DNA of 64,000 nucleotides from positions 1,217,297 through 1,281,296 of the forward strand of contig KN834750.1 of assembly GCA_000827265.1 (NCBI GenBank), given 5' to 3'. Origin of the DNA: Collybiopsis luxurians FD-317 M1 (Eukaryota; Basidiomycota; Agaricomycetes; Agaricales; Omphalotaceae). Positions 11,925-24,800 of this stretch are shown one piece after another. The translations under genes were made by a program, and so were the position numbers. The notes beneath the pieces are model-generated. The model was not told the origin of the DNA. It saw only the letters and a list, made by a program, of their open reading frames with translations, and did no database searches. Numbering within the stretch: position 1 is the first letter of the stretch; each line of letters starts with the position of its first letter.

Positions 11925-13899
11925 ATGTCCTTCCCGATGGCCACCTTCATTCTTATTGCTACTTTACTTCCGCATCTAGTCTACGCTCAGGACCTGGGTG
12001 TGCCCACCTCATGGAGGGTAAGTACATTGCACCCGAGATTCAATGCCCAATCCCATTTTTGCAAAGGAATTCAGCAACTCTCGTCCACTCGATGAGCGAA
12101 TATCCATTGCAAAGTCCACAATCGATAGAATTCTGCCTCAGCTTGACACATCCAATGCGCAATTTAACGGTCGGTTCTTCGCGAAATTTGTGCTTTTCAA
12201 CGGCCGCTAGAATTTTTTTCAGGAATCGGCTACTGGCAATCCGGAAACGCGTTTTCTGCAATGGCAAATTTTGACCATCTCACCAGCACGAAAACATATC
12301 AAACTCAAGTTACGAATGGACTAAATACGGCCTTCAAACTGTACAAGAACTTTGATCAATACCAGTGAGCAGATAAAACTTCATAACTTGCTTCCCGTCG
12401 AGTGCTGACAGTTTCCATGTCACTTCCGCTCTCGGCCTCCAGGGTGAGATTTACCAAATGCTTATATCACGTCTTTTGACGCAGAATGCATTGATGTAGT
12501 ACAACGACGATGCTATGTGCGTCCCATCTGCCTCTAATTCAGTAATATCCCGTTCTGATTCGCAAGCTCAGGTGGTGGGCGACGGCCGCCTATTATGCCT
12601 ACCGCGCATATGGGGTAAGATCACATTCCAATGCCTAGCCAGATTGCTATTCTTACCAAGGCCCAGGATGAAAGTTTATTGTCAATGGCTGTTGCAACGT
12701 GGACTCATGTATCGCAATAGTAAATAAGTTTACGGTCCTGGTTTTCTCTGTCTTATGGAATATTCTTTCTAGCGTCGTGTCTACCGAAGATGCATCCTCT
12801 GGAAAGCAACCGAACAAGAACTTCAAGATCGCTGGTACATGCTATGGACGTAAGCTCTACTCGTCCTCTTCTCTCGCTTCATCAGCTAGACCAAATTTCA
12901 GAGTCGATGGCAGGAGGAGTGTTTTGGGTTTGTCGTTCCCGTTTCTCAGAGGAGTTGGCTGAATGCTGAAACAACATAGCGCCCAACGGCGGACGACACC
13001 GGTATCAATTCCATTACAACAGGGTTAGTATGAACATGGGCTCGCTTCAAGTCGGTATGCATGCTGACGGCCTCGAATGTATCTGAAAATGCAGGCTCTA
13101 CTTGACGTACGTATCCAAATTGCGAAATCTTTACGCAGAATATCTAAGACTTTCATAATCAGGCTCTCCGCCTTCCTTGCTGAGGCCACTGGAGATGAAA
13201 AGTACACCAAGGCAGCAACGTTGAGCGCGGAATGGATCCAAAATCTTCAAATCAATGCAGATGGAATTATACTTGACGGTGTTTCTGGCTCGGACTGCAC
13301 GAGGTCTGCCAGTAGCTGGCTTTTCACGTACAATTCAGGCAAATATCTTGAAGGGTTGAGCGTCCTAAAGGACGTAAGCGGACAACTCATTTGGAAAAGC
13401 TTGTAGGTCTTCCGATCACGATACGCGGAACTTTCTAAAACTTCTGAAGGATGACGAATGTCTCTGCTGCTGCAATTAAATCCTCAGCTTGGGAAGGTAG
13501 TAATGGGATCATCACCGAGGGCGCTAGCCCGTCAAAAAACAACGACGGTGTTGGTTTCAAAGGTATATCTGAGTCGCGGACTGTTAGACTCCAGCTTATC
13601 ATGCTCTTTCAGCTGTATTTATTCGGGGCCTCGACGAAGTCAGCGTCCGCAGTAGTGATAACAGTGACCTGCAAATCTTGATCCACAGCTACATCGATGT
13701 TCAGGTATGCTATCCAATGTTGTAACGCAATAGCTCTGAACATTGATGCCTGTCGCAGTATAACGCTCTTTTGGAACTCGCGGCCAATGGAACATCTTAT
13801 TCCTCGTCTTGGGAAGGACCTCCACAGAAATTCACATCCTGGGGACAGCTCGCTGCCCTCGACGTCATGGTCTCCGCCATAAACACCAATTCTCCCTAG
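11925..13899 (+). CDS. secreted GH76 alpha-1,6-mannanase-like hydrolase
   Basis: Secreted glycoside hydrolase family 76 enzyme (endo-alpha-1,6-mannanase, DFG5/DCW1 relatives), acting on mannan or cell wall. Signal peptide ends near VYAQ. Key segments are GYWQSGNAFSAMANFDHL, the catalytic-region YNDDAMWWATAAYYAYRAYG with the family Asp pair, GGVFW, WLFTYNSGKYLEGLSVL, IITEG and a short C-terminus. Exons: 11925-12017, 12067-12169, 12223-12364, (about 12412-12443), 12500-12516, 12572-12614, 12661-12719, 12773-12849, 12902-12927, 12980-13023, 13095-13106, 13163-13402, 13450-13562, 13613-13704 and 13759-13899. All junctions keep frame except that around 12412-12499, where canonical sites leave one base over. 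No GPI signal is seen. Confidence 0.88.
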
Positions 13900-14061
13900 T
13901 CAAGTCATTCATTCATTCATACAAATTTCGGTCGTAAGGCTTGCAAAACCTCACGTTCTATACCATTAGCCTCTACCTAATAAATCTGATCTGATAAAAT
14001 GCTGAACGTAATAGGACTTACATTCATAAGCCATTCCGCTCGAGGAATAGGCACAATTGCA

Positions 14062-15266
14062 TTAACCTGGGCCAAAATCAGGTTTTCCGCCCAACGAGCC
14101 AAATATATCTCCGATGTAGTTGTCTGGCGTTATCCCTTGTTCGAAAATTGTATCCCATCCCTCCACAATCCCGAGAATAATCGGCACACCTGCAAGACGA
14201 ATATTTTGAAGAGCAGGGTCGAGGCCAGGTAACCCGCTAAACAGGTTTGCTGCCGCAGATTGTCCCAGATAAGGTCTATCAAAATCGGATGCCGTGCGCA
14301 TATGAATTACTCGAGAAAATTCTACCAGGCCTGCTAAATTCCCCCGTAGCAGAGCTCCGAGTGTGCCATTATCTTCCTGCTGCGTCGTACAGTATATTCC
14401 GCTTTGATTGGTAAAGAGCGTCGTAGTATGCTCAAATCTTATTCCGAGGATGCTGCCCGTCCAAAAGTTGTCGGAGGTCGCAGTGTCGCATTTCACGACG
14501 GAAGGAGGGAGAGTTGCAGGTTTATATATGAGGGATGATGCATAGCGTGCTCGGGTCTGTTGCGCGAGGGCAGAGTCATTGAGTTTAACTTTCTGTGCGA
14601 ACTGTACAGCTATGTCGCGGAGGTTTGCATTGAGCTCAAAAACCTCAGTACCATAAATGATTGTCGGATACTGATCTGGTTTGGTAGCTCCTTGCGGAAT
14701 ATACCCAGTTGGTGAGCCAATCGGCCTTTCCCGCGCATCGAATTCATACTGAAGAGCAACCTGCACTGCGTAACGAGCGAACGTAACAGAACCAATTGTT
14801 GACACTTTTGGATTGATGCCAGCAACTCCGGCAATAAGGAAATATGTTTTCGTGAGGTCAAAAGTCCTGCTTTGGATTAGAGATGTAATGGTACTGGCTG
14901 CGTTGATCTCCGCTTCTCCGGTCACAAGCTGACAAATGGAACCGTCTGCAGTGCAGGTTGCATTTGGGAACAAAGGCGAAAGACCTGGAACTGAAATATT
15001 CTGGACGAGTTGGAATTCCGTGGCATCTTTCCAGACAGCTCCTTCGCCCGCATACTGGAGCAGGAAATCCTCTAAATGAGTGCATCCCAATCGATCCAGA
15101 CTCTGTAAGAGCCTACCATGTTAATTATGAACACCTTGGGTCTAATTTGCACATTCGCTGCATTATAGCTAGGAGGCTCAGCCAAAACTATTTGACTCGC
15201 CCTGGCATGCGCACAGAGAGCTAGGACAAACAAGTAAAGCTGAAAAAAAGTGAACCTCTCTTGCAT
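14062..15266 (-). CDS. NUP-family purine nucleoside permease-like protein, secreted
   Basis: 380 residues from exons 15266-15117 and 15054-14062. The intron 15116-15055 restores PKVFIINM-YAGEGAVW, the conserved first strand. The family (PF06516, NUP) was named for nucleoside uptake in Candida but resembles nucleoside phosphorylases. Visible hallmarks: NISVPGLSPLFPN, ICQLVTGEAEINAASTI, YFLIAGVAGINP, VTFARYAVQVALQYE, IYGTEVFELN, MRTASDFDRPY and DIFGSLGGKPDFGPG. The N-terminus is a signal peptide (LYLFVLALCAHARAS) and I see no membrane span, so this copy looks secreted or vacuolar. It follows the xanthine dioxygenase gene on the same strand. An extra short 3' exon after a donor at 14066 cannot be excluded. 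Confidence 0.9.
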
Positions 15267-15852
15267 CGTTGACCATAGAAAGGATATTTCTTCTCTGAAT
15301 GCGCGAAAACTCAGAAGAGGGAAGAACATCTGTCTGGGAGAAGCATCATGGTTTATAAGCCTGACCCCCGCTCGACGTACTATTTCCATGGTCTCTCTCC
15401 TCGTGTACTCATCTTTGCAGTTTTTGCGTAATATATAGGCTGTCAAGCCGTGTATGGGCTCAAACTTTACTTAAATCCACCTGTGAGTATTACAGTAGCC
15501 GTCCCATAACATCCCTCTTCGGTTGCGGTACAGCTTTCCGAATCCTGGCCAATCAGATATTTACCGGAGAAAATTCTCATGTTGCTGCATCATCTAGTCA
15601 CGAAGGGACTTGTGTGCAAACATTGTAAGTATCCTTGCGTTAGTTAAAAAGTAAATATCCGCTGCAGCCTACGGATCGCGAGTAGATTTTCATCAATATT
15701 CAGATCGGGCCAGTCAACTTCGTCAATTTCTGTTGCAAGTGGCATAGCTTTATAAATTATGACATCCGTTTCGAGTGTGATTGCCTATAAATCAATACGA
15801 CGTAAGAAGCTTGAAGAGTCATTACAAGATTTAGCCTAGGTTCACTCAAGTA
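15267..15852. promoter_or_regulatory. upstream region of NUP gene
   Basis: 586 bp between the dioxygenase stop and the NUP start, same strand. A TTTATAAG box (minus sense) sits at about 15352-15359, some 90 bp before the start. I found no HGATAR motif comparable to those of its neighbours. No gene recognised. Confidence 0.35.
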
Positions 15853-18800
15853 TCACGCCCACTTGCTGATATCATCGTAGGATGGTCCAGTAGGTTCTTC
15901 GGAGGCAGCGAGATTGCATTGGTGGAAAACGCGAACTTGCTGCGGAGTCAACGTCCCAACGGCGCTGTGTAGAACACCCCGATTGTGAAAAAGAATCAAG
16001 TCATTATCACGCCTGCAACTCTATGCATGAGTGACTTTAATCTGGCCGTCCATGAATGGGAGCTATACCAATCGTGGGGGTACACCAACTGACAATAGTT
16101 GGTTTAATTATCAGAAAAGAGTGATAGAAGACTAACGGTAGGCGCAATCGCAGGTCTCTGCATTGTGTCCAGTAGATCTCTGACCTCCTTCAAGTTAGTA
16201 ATATGTGCACCATCTGGAAACAGTGCTCCTTTGGCAGAAACTCCAGCAGGAAGGGCACTGATAATCAGTTCTGTTACGCCACAAGGATGTACTTGGAATG
16301 AAAGCGCCTCTGTAACTGGGTTTTTCCAAAGCTAGGAATGATTCGAGTCCGTTTAAGCTTAATTGCATAGTGAAGAACGTCATGCACACCATAGGATAAA
16401 TTTTAATCTTATCTTCCGACCAGGGAGGAAGCTCGTCGAAGGGTTTCTCTAACCCCTCTGACTCCATTCCAAGCCCTGTAGATTTAGCATGCGCAGTTGC
16501 CATCCAAACGTATGGATGAGGAGCATCTATCTAGGGTGAAATTCAAGCCAGAGAGAAAATTTAGGAGCGTTTACATTTGACCTTTGCACGAACTGCAACA
16601 CTTTTCAGGTTCGGAGGGAGGAGCTGGAACATCGTCTGGCCAGAAATGAATGCTGTGGGTGCCAGCGGCACCTTCAGTTCGTCCCCGGTCCCATCATCGT
16701 ATCGACATATCTGCTTTGGTCCTTTAGGAGCCCGAACGGCATATAACGTTGTGACTCGCGGCGGACTCAAATCATAGAGCGCCGCATCAATATGCCATCG
16801 ATAAAACCTTGTCACGCCGTTAGCTTCATCTTCCGGATTCACGATAGTTTTATGGAAGGAATGATGCATCATCTGCTTGAGGCTGACTTGAGGCTGACCC
16901 TCGTGGTCGTACACGACGCCGTTCCCTACAAGCTGGACCTGGGGCACCCGAGGAATAGTCTTGATAGCGGAATGAAGAATGGATACGTTGTTGGCATCCA
17001 CCTCGTTGTTTCCGTGGCCGTAATTTTCAGAGCTTGGTTCAAATTCCTAGCCAAAGATACAAACAATATAATATAAGGCTATGATGAGACACAACTGGCC
17101 TTTAATTACTGACTTTCGTGAGGGAATATTGCTGCTCCGGAGTGAGAATAACATCCCGGAAAAGCAGTACTTCATGCTGGAGGATGCAGACGTTAAGGAG
17201 AACAGATGGCCTATGCTATATAAGTGATACCTTGTACAACGACTCCTTGATACTATTTAATTGCTCAGGAGTACAATCGCCAGGGTTGATTCCCTTCACT
17301 TCACGGCCAAACGTCTCGAATTTTGAGGCATCGGCTGTAGTAGGGAGAGGTAGTGGTGATAGTTCAATTGTCATAGTTACTGATTCAGATAGCATAGTAG
17401 TAATTATTACACTTGTTTATGCAATAGCGTGGACCCATGGACGGTCATTCAAATACGTTATCTGGTCTTCTGACCGACCGATTCTTCGAGTACCTTCAAA
17501 CCTATTCTAGTCCATTACGTCCGCTGCCATCAATCGAAGCTGCCTCTTTCCTCCTATCTAAGTGAGACTTTTCATCCTCGTCAACTTCAGCAACGGCTTC
17601 TTGCGGTAACACAAGATTCAATATCGCTGCAACAAGACCGGAAATCAGGACTACCATATATTGAGGTCAGTCATCGGGTCACACAGAATAGAGGTCAACA
17701 CCTACAAGGAGTGCTTAGCACGATGGTGATCGAATCGAAAAGTCCCTGTAGTCCACTGCTTGGATTGTCCACGCCGTTGAATAATTCGGTGAATATTTTT
17801 GGAACAAGTAGATCGCCCAAACCAAAAGAAAGGGCAGCAGCCAACACAAATCTATCTCGACGCGTGAATTCCATTAAGGATAGGACTCTGATACCAGAAA
17901 CCTAGACAAAGCGATTATACTAAATGTCGGATGCTCTGCTTCAACGAAGAATCCTCACCGCGACCGAGGCAAAGAGGAAGGTTGTAACACCACCAATTAC
18001 AGGGTTCGGTACTAGTAAGTTAAGGATGAATTTCTAAAATCCATTAGCTCGAAGGAACACGCACTCGCGAGGAAAACCCCAGAAATCTTGCCCAAAATCC
18101 CGAAGAGAATGAGGAAAACACAGCACCATCTTCCAGCAGACCGGTTAGCACAACGAGTCATGGCGATTACCCCATTATTCTGCCTTTGGATTAGCATATT
18201 TCATAGAGAGATAGTGATACAACAACCTGGGCAAAGATCGATAGCGGAGTAACCGTAAACAAAGCAGATAAGAATCCTCCTACCCCATCACTCTATACCA
18301 TGTCCGAGCAGTTAGCAAGAAAAGACAAGCAATTGGACCGTGGCCTACCAGTAGGCCACCTTGAACTCGCGAGTCGAATTCTATACCGCGAACATCGACG
18401 CGAGATACCTCAGCGGATGCAGTGATGTCGCCGATTGCTTCCATACTCAGGGATACTAGGTCACCGAGAGGATATTAGAAATCCGAATTGCTGACCGACA
18501 GATGAATTACCATAGACAGCAAGCACTAAACTTTGGTCGTTAGCGCCGCAGTAGTAAAAATGAACGAGAATTCCCTTACTCGGTAGTATAGCAGGTGGAT
18601 AGACGCCAATTTTGAAAGTGTGAACCCTGTACTTGACATCAGCGTGCAACGTATTTGAATCAAGGCAAATACCACCATAGAAAAGTGATCGGAGGAGCGC
18701 TTGCGATACTGGACCCATCAATATATCCCGCCGCGCCCGAGACAATACATCCGATAGCCAACCCAACAATGACACTGATATTCTTCAAAAACGGCGAACC

Positions 18801-21800
18801 AAACATTTCAGTAAGCACAATACTGATGAATGATAGGAAACCGAGGCCGATGAATTCAGGAGAGCCCCAGGGCAAAGGCCGAGGCGCGAGTGTACTAGGA
18901 CAAAGCGCGAAAATACCGCTGGGCGCTGTCTGGCAGTCATTCGAACCTCCTCCCCAGTTTGGAACTCCAGAACTACCAATGAGTGATGCACCAATCATGA
19001 GAACGACAGTCCCTAAGAAAGTCTACATCGTGAATATGAGCTCAAAAGCGGAAGACTATCACTGCGCACCAGTGACCAGAGGAGGAAAGAGTCGCTTTAA
19101 GACGCGGGGAGGCACAAATGCCAAAAACATTTCAAGGAAGGAACAGATGAGGGATGTGCCTTTTTATCGACATTAGGTCAGAAATAACTGTAGAAAAGAG
19201 GAAGAACCAACCGAGCACTTTCCCATACGCGTCCGGGCATGCGTTACGGGTGGTAGTGCCGTCAGCTGCCACAGTCGAAGAACATGTCCCATCTCGGTAC
19301 ATCGCGTTGAATATCTGAGGAAATCATAAGCCAAAAATTGCTGGAGAAGAAGACCAGTCGTACGGCGTTTGCTGTTGACAATGTGGCAAAACTTGTCCCA
19401 ACCACTGTTTAAATGGTGAGGTTAGTACATGTCTCGGTCCAGGAGTAGCATTGCATACCGCTTATTAGACCGGTTCCCAGATAGTAGCCACGGAATAATG
19501 GAATTCGTGAAAGCTGAACCAAACTGAGTATGCCTTGAAACAGTCTTCAGTTAGTCGTGGACAACATAACGAATTCGCTCCTGGGGCACGCACCACATCC
19601 AATGAGAGAGGCCGAAATCATATACGCAGAAGTAGAACTGTCAAGATTCAATGTACTTGCAAAGATAATCGGTGGTGTGATCAGTCCTAGTAGGATTCAG
19701 CAACATTATAAGCTTTCATGATCAAGTTGAACGCACCAGCAAGCATAGCTAGAGCATGCTGCAGTCCACTGGTTATAGCCAGGGCCAATGGAAGAGTTGC
19801 ATCTAGACCATAGAAAGGCGGAAACTTGTTTTTTGATCTTCCTCGGAAAGGCAATGAGGGGATACAGAGCCACGCGTAGTCGTAATCTCCAAACCAGCCG
19901 TCCTTGGTCGCAACCTTGTGCTTGAAAAATGCGATCTGTCTGTTCAGTTTTGAGATTCCCGAAGTATGAAGGCCATCCGGAGTCTGATCTTCGAGTTCTC
20001 TCGGACTGGGAGGGTCGATACCTTTCGGTTGCATCCCCTTAAGCGAGGAAGAGGACATGATAGTCGGAATGAAATGTCCCTAATCCTGACTCGGACTCCT
20101 TTCAGATAAAAAAAAGTATTACGCCACGGTTCACATGCTGATCATTTCAACTATCGGGAGGAGAGATAAGAGTTAGCAGAGGATGCGATAAGAGGTGACT
20201 AGGGACCAGGGAATAATGCTAGATTGTCAAATGTATGTAAGATGTCTAGCAGAGTCCAGACCATGATGAAGATGAAGAGTGTACGAGTACAAGCAGGCCT
20301 TTCCGAGCTGAAGTAGGGTTCGCATTCAGCGTTGGGTGGGAACAAGTTAAATGAAGCTGATTGACTTAGTCACTAGCTATTGGCTACATCCAGACACTGT
20401 CTATGATACAGATCTAATCTATTACCTATCATCCGTCGGGATTCAAGATAACAAAATATCTCGTACGCCCTCCATCCCTCCGACCAACATTCGACAAATT
20501 TCCAACCGATCTTTTCTTTTCTCGTCCGTGGGCCCATCGACACCCATCGCTCGCTCCCACCATTTCAACTCATCACCACAGTTTGGCGGCGTACTGGGGT
20601 AGGCATCACTGGAACTATCAGAGTCCGAAGAAGAAGAGTCCATACTGGACTCGGATTCGGACCTGATGTGTTTCGGTACATTATGAATGTTCACCGATGA
20701 CGGTAAACTCGATTCATGCACTCGTCCAACCTTTCTCCACCCACCTCGATAAAACTCCCTCAATTTGCCCTCGCTTCCTCCATGTGTTTTCACGATGAGT
20801 TGCCGGGCGTGATGAAGCCAGGATGGAGGCGGATTGGAACGAGTGAATTCCTTCATTTCTGTGTTTGTGATTGTCCCCGGTCTCTTGTCCTGTCTCTTTT
20901 CTCCCTCCAGACTTTCCTCCAAAAGGTAATCTCCATCAGCGACCAAAGTCAGATCAGAGCTACTAATTAGCTCCCGCGGCTCAACACTCATTCCATTTGT
21001 CGTAAACACCACCGCGGGAGGTACCGTTATCCGTCCGACTTTGAAGCAGATGCGGGATACAGCAATAGTATGAAGTGTTAGACCGTCCAGGTCATGATAG
21101 AGAGCTAGGGGAAGGCAATGGTCGTTGAGTAGGATACGAGGGCTCGGAACCGACTCAGAATGTGCTGATCTATTGTGTTTCTTTGTGACGAAGTGGGAGA
21201 TCATGTAGCACTATTCCGAATTAATGTCGATGATATAGCGATATCAAGTAAACGGAAATAGGGAACACTCACCCATTTCTCATCCCAAGCACCGATGCTC
21301 AACCTTAACTGATATCTCGTAAAGAGGGGGATTTCACGGATGAAGTTGAAGTGAGTGGCTAGGATGGGTCATCGTCCGTATTACGATGAAGGGTAATATA
21401 ATGCGAAATAAGACTTACAAGACAAGGCGAGGTGTCCACCCACGCGTAAGAAATGAGGGAATAACTCTAAGGAAGCTTTGGTTCGCGCAAAATCGAGAAT
21501 CTACAAACCGGTGAACCAGCACTCACGTTCATTAAGATAACGACTGCTGCTTAGCAAAGTCAACCGACTCACCTTTGGATAGCTCGAGTTACTCATATGC
21601 ATATTGAAATCGCTATCGTCGAGGCCGACCCATGTATCATACCTGCCTTCCCACTCGAATGGATGCTCCCCAATCGGAGTGACCGATGCAAGCCAAGACT
21701 CCATCTCCATTATGCGCGTTTCCTGCAAAGATCGGTGTAGCTCTGACCGAGTATCTGCCGACTCGAGGGCTTGTGGTGACCTCCATTTATTCATTGTACA

Positions 21801-24800
21801 AGTGGCGAGGAAACGACGATAGTAATATCTCCCGGTGACACCCACCCAAGCTCCCGCATATTTCGTTCTTACCTTGAAAACACACCAGAGAACGCGCCAA
21901 TGCCATGCGCCGGGGAACGAACGGCTGTTGAGGAGGATAAGAAGTGTAAGAGTCCACTGTAGGAACCTGAGCGAGGCTATCGAAGTAAACGAAAGATGTG
22001 CTAGTGGTGGGAGTACGTGTGACCTTGAAATCGAGGACCACTTGAAGGAACGATTCAAACGAGATAGGTATCTCAAGAGGTTTATTGATTGAATAAAGTG
22101 CGCCAAAGCTCGGGTGTAATATGCCAGCAATCGAGGATGAATTGGAAGTGCTACTGGGAGAGGTCTAACCTTCGTTCCAATGAGAGAATACCCGAGCTTC
22201 ATCTTCACGAACCTGGGACTAGAGGTCAAGGATGGTAAGCAGAAGATTTGCAGAGCGTCGGTTTATCACGGTAGGATGGACCAGGGTACTGCGATAGCAT
22301 CAATGGCGCTAGTAAAGCAGTTCATTTTGTAAAGAGTCTTGCTTAATTCAGAGTTACTTGGGGTATCCCCACAGTGGTCATTACCTTATCCGTTTCCCCA
22401 AGGTTTTGTAATAAAGATGTAGTGGCGTTTGACGGAATACGATTCCACATACTTAAGTACGGGCCCTCACTCTTGAGCCTACAGGCAGACGGTGAGTGCG
22501 GATTCCGAAGGGTATTTACCTTGGGAATGTGATTGGTGGCCTCAGACCTCGGGATCAAGAATGAGGCGCATAACGACCAAGATCTGGGACTCTAGTGGCT
22601 CTTTTTCGAATTCAGGACGTACCAAGAAGACATTGAAATGAAATTGGAGGAGCAGAAACTTGAGTATCCACAGAGATTGGCTATGCGGGATATGTCGGGG
22701 TGAGCGGAGCTAGTTACCATTTATAGTAATGTCCCCGGTCTCCACGACATTCGACATCATAGAATTAGAAATTTGATTCCACTTTATTACCACTACCACC
22801 ACCACAACCATTACTGTATCTCAATGTCAAAGTCTCAACCAGAACCTTCATCTTCCTCACCGTCCTCTCCGACGCCCTCGTCTCCTTCCTCGCCAGCCTT
22901 GCCTCCTTCTCCTTCTCGCTCACCCAAAACATCAGCTTCTAATTCACCAGCTTATGTCGACCTTCGTCATGTCACTTCCTCTTCTGCCTTATCTCCAACG
23001 CCCAGGTCACCCCCAACATCCACTTCTGGTACTCGTTCAAACAGAGTATCAGCTCATTATCCTTCAATGTCCTCTACTTCAATACCCAGTTCTCCTACCA
23101 GCGTGTGAGTATTAGCATTATGCCGGTCTTGTTTGTACTGTTCCTGGATGGTTTGTCGAATATGGAGCTCAGCTTCCGTTTAATGCGATACATCATGAAT
23201 CATGAATCGGCGTTACAAGTTGGCGGTGGTGATGACCTCTCGAAGTTCCGAGATTGGCGGCTCAGCTCCGAGTTGTTTCCTTAAATTCCCAACATTAAGA
23301 CCTCGACTCTATCATGCCTCGTTCCTTCAGCTGTCTTACTCATTCTTCTCACTATAGGCATTCTTCCTCATCCGCCATCTTCGAGCGAGACATCGAGCCA
23401 CTCCCTACATCTCCCTCCAACCTCCTTACTTCTCAATTAGGCCATGCACAGCACCCCTCTTCCCATCTTTCGCCTACTCTCTCCCAACATGCCCACTTTT
23501 CCCCCTCTCATCTATCACCGACACACCTTTCTTCGTCTCATCCGCCAAACCCACATCACATACCCCGTGGACATACTACTGAATCGCTGGAGCAAAACGT
23601 TCCTTCAGTTCTTGATAGCGCGGCAGAAATCCTCTCCCAGATGCAATTCAACTCTTCCGCGGGCGGAATTGTTGGTGATAATCTAATTGTGGAAGCCCCA
23701 GCTGCACCTCGTTCGGGGAAAAGTGACGGGTATGGAAGTGGCAGTAGAGATGGCCGAAGCAGTGGTTGGGCATCTCCTAGGTCCGTTGGCAGCTTCAGAA
23801 GTCGCAGTCCTAGTCCTTTCGGTCAAGGCCAGGGCCACGGCCAAGGCAGTCTTCTACTCAGCATTCCACCCAATCCTAATTCTATCATTGCTCCTGTGTC
23901 AGCACCCTCGCCCCAAAATGTTCCCGCATCGCCCCCCCGGCCCACCATCTCCACTTCCGCAACGGTGTTAAATTCACCCCCCAAGTCCCCTAGGGAGCTC
24001 GGAAAATCGCCAAACACAGTCCCAACCACCTTGGAGACCCCAGTTGAAACGCCCACATCGGCGTATTTTTCTGTCAAGTCGGATGATGAACCGAATCACG
24101 TTGATGTCAGTGAAGATGGTTCCTTGGGAGACGAAGAACCCAGGACGACCACAAGAGATAAACCTCCAGAATACCCTTGGCTGTCCTCAACTTCGTCTTC
24201 CCCAATTTCTCCATCGTTCGCAAATGTACACCCCTCACAACAACCGTCATCACCCATGTCCCCTTCCTCTCCTTCTTCCGCTGTAATGAATGCTTCACCT
24301 TCACGCGCTACTATTGGTTACAGTAACCCCAACGCGACAAAGAGACTGTCCTTCCTCTCCTACACTGACCTTCTCACATCCACACCGATATCGACTCTCC
24401 CTTTATCGAGCTTCACTACCGGCGCAGGCGCAGGTATGGAACCGCCGCATATCACAGGTGTCGGAATCGTGACAGCCGCGATGGGTGAAGGGCCAGGAAC
24501 GAACACAGGTGTTTCTGGAAAGCAAATGTCTTCGAGCCCAAGGTCGTCGTTTATTGCTATAACTGGAGCAAGATCGCACTCACCTCCGTCGCCGTCATCG
24601 AGTCCACATGTCCAAGGTTTTACGGGCAGCCCCATCAAGAAAAGCAGCATGAATGCCCCTATGTTGGCTGCGGGCACGGAGGGTAGTACGTCCACTGTCA
24701 CCGCTGCTTCCGGTGGCAGTAAGCGGAATAGTCTGACAACCAATAGTGCAAAAGGTGGCAATTCGAATAGGGGGTCGATAGTATTCCTCGATGACCTCGT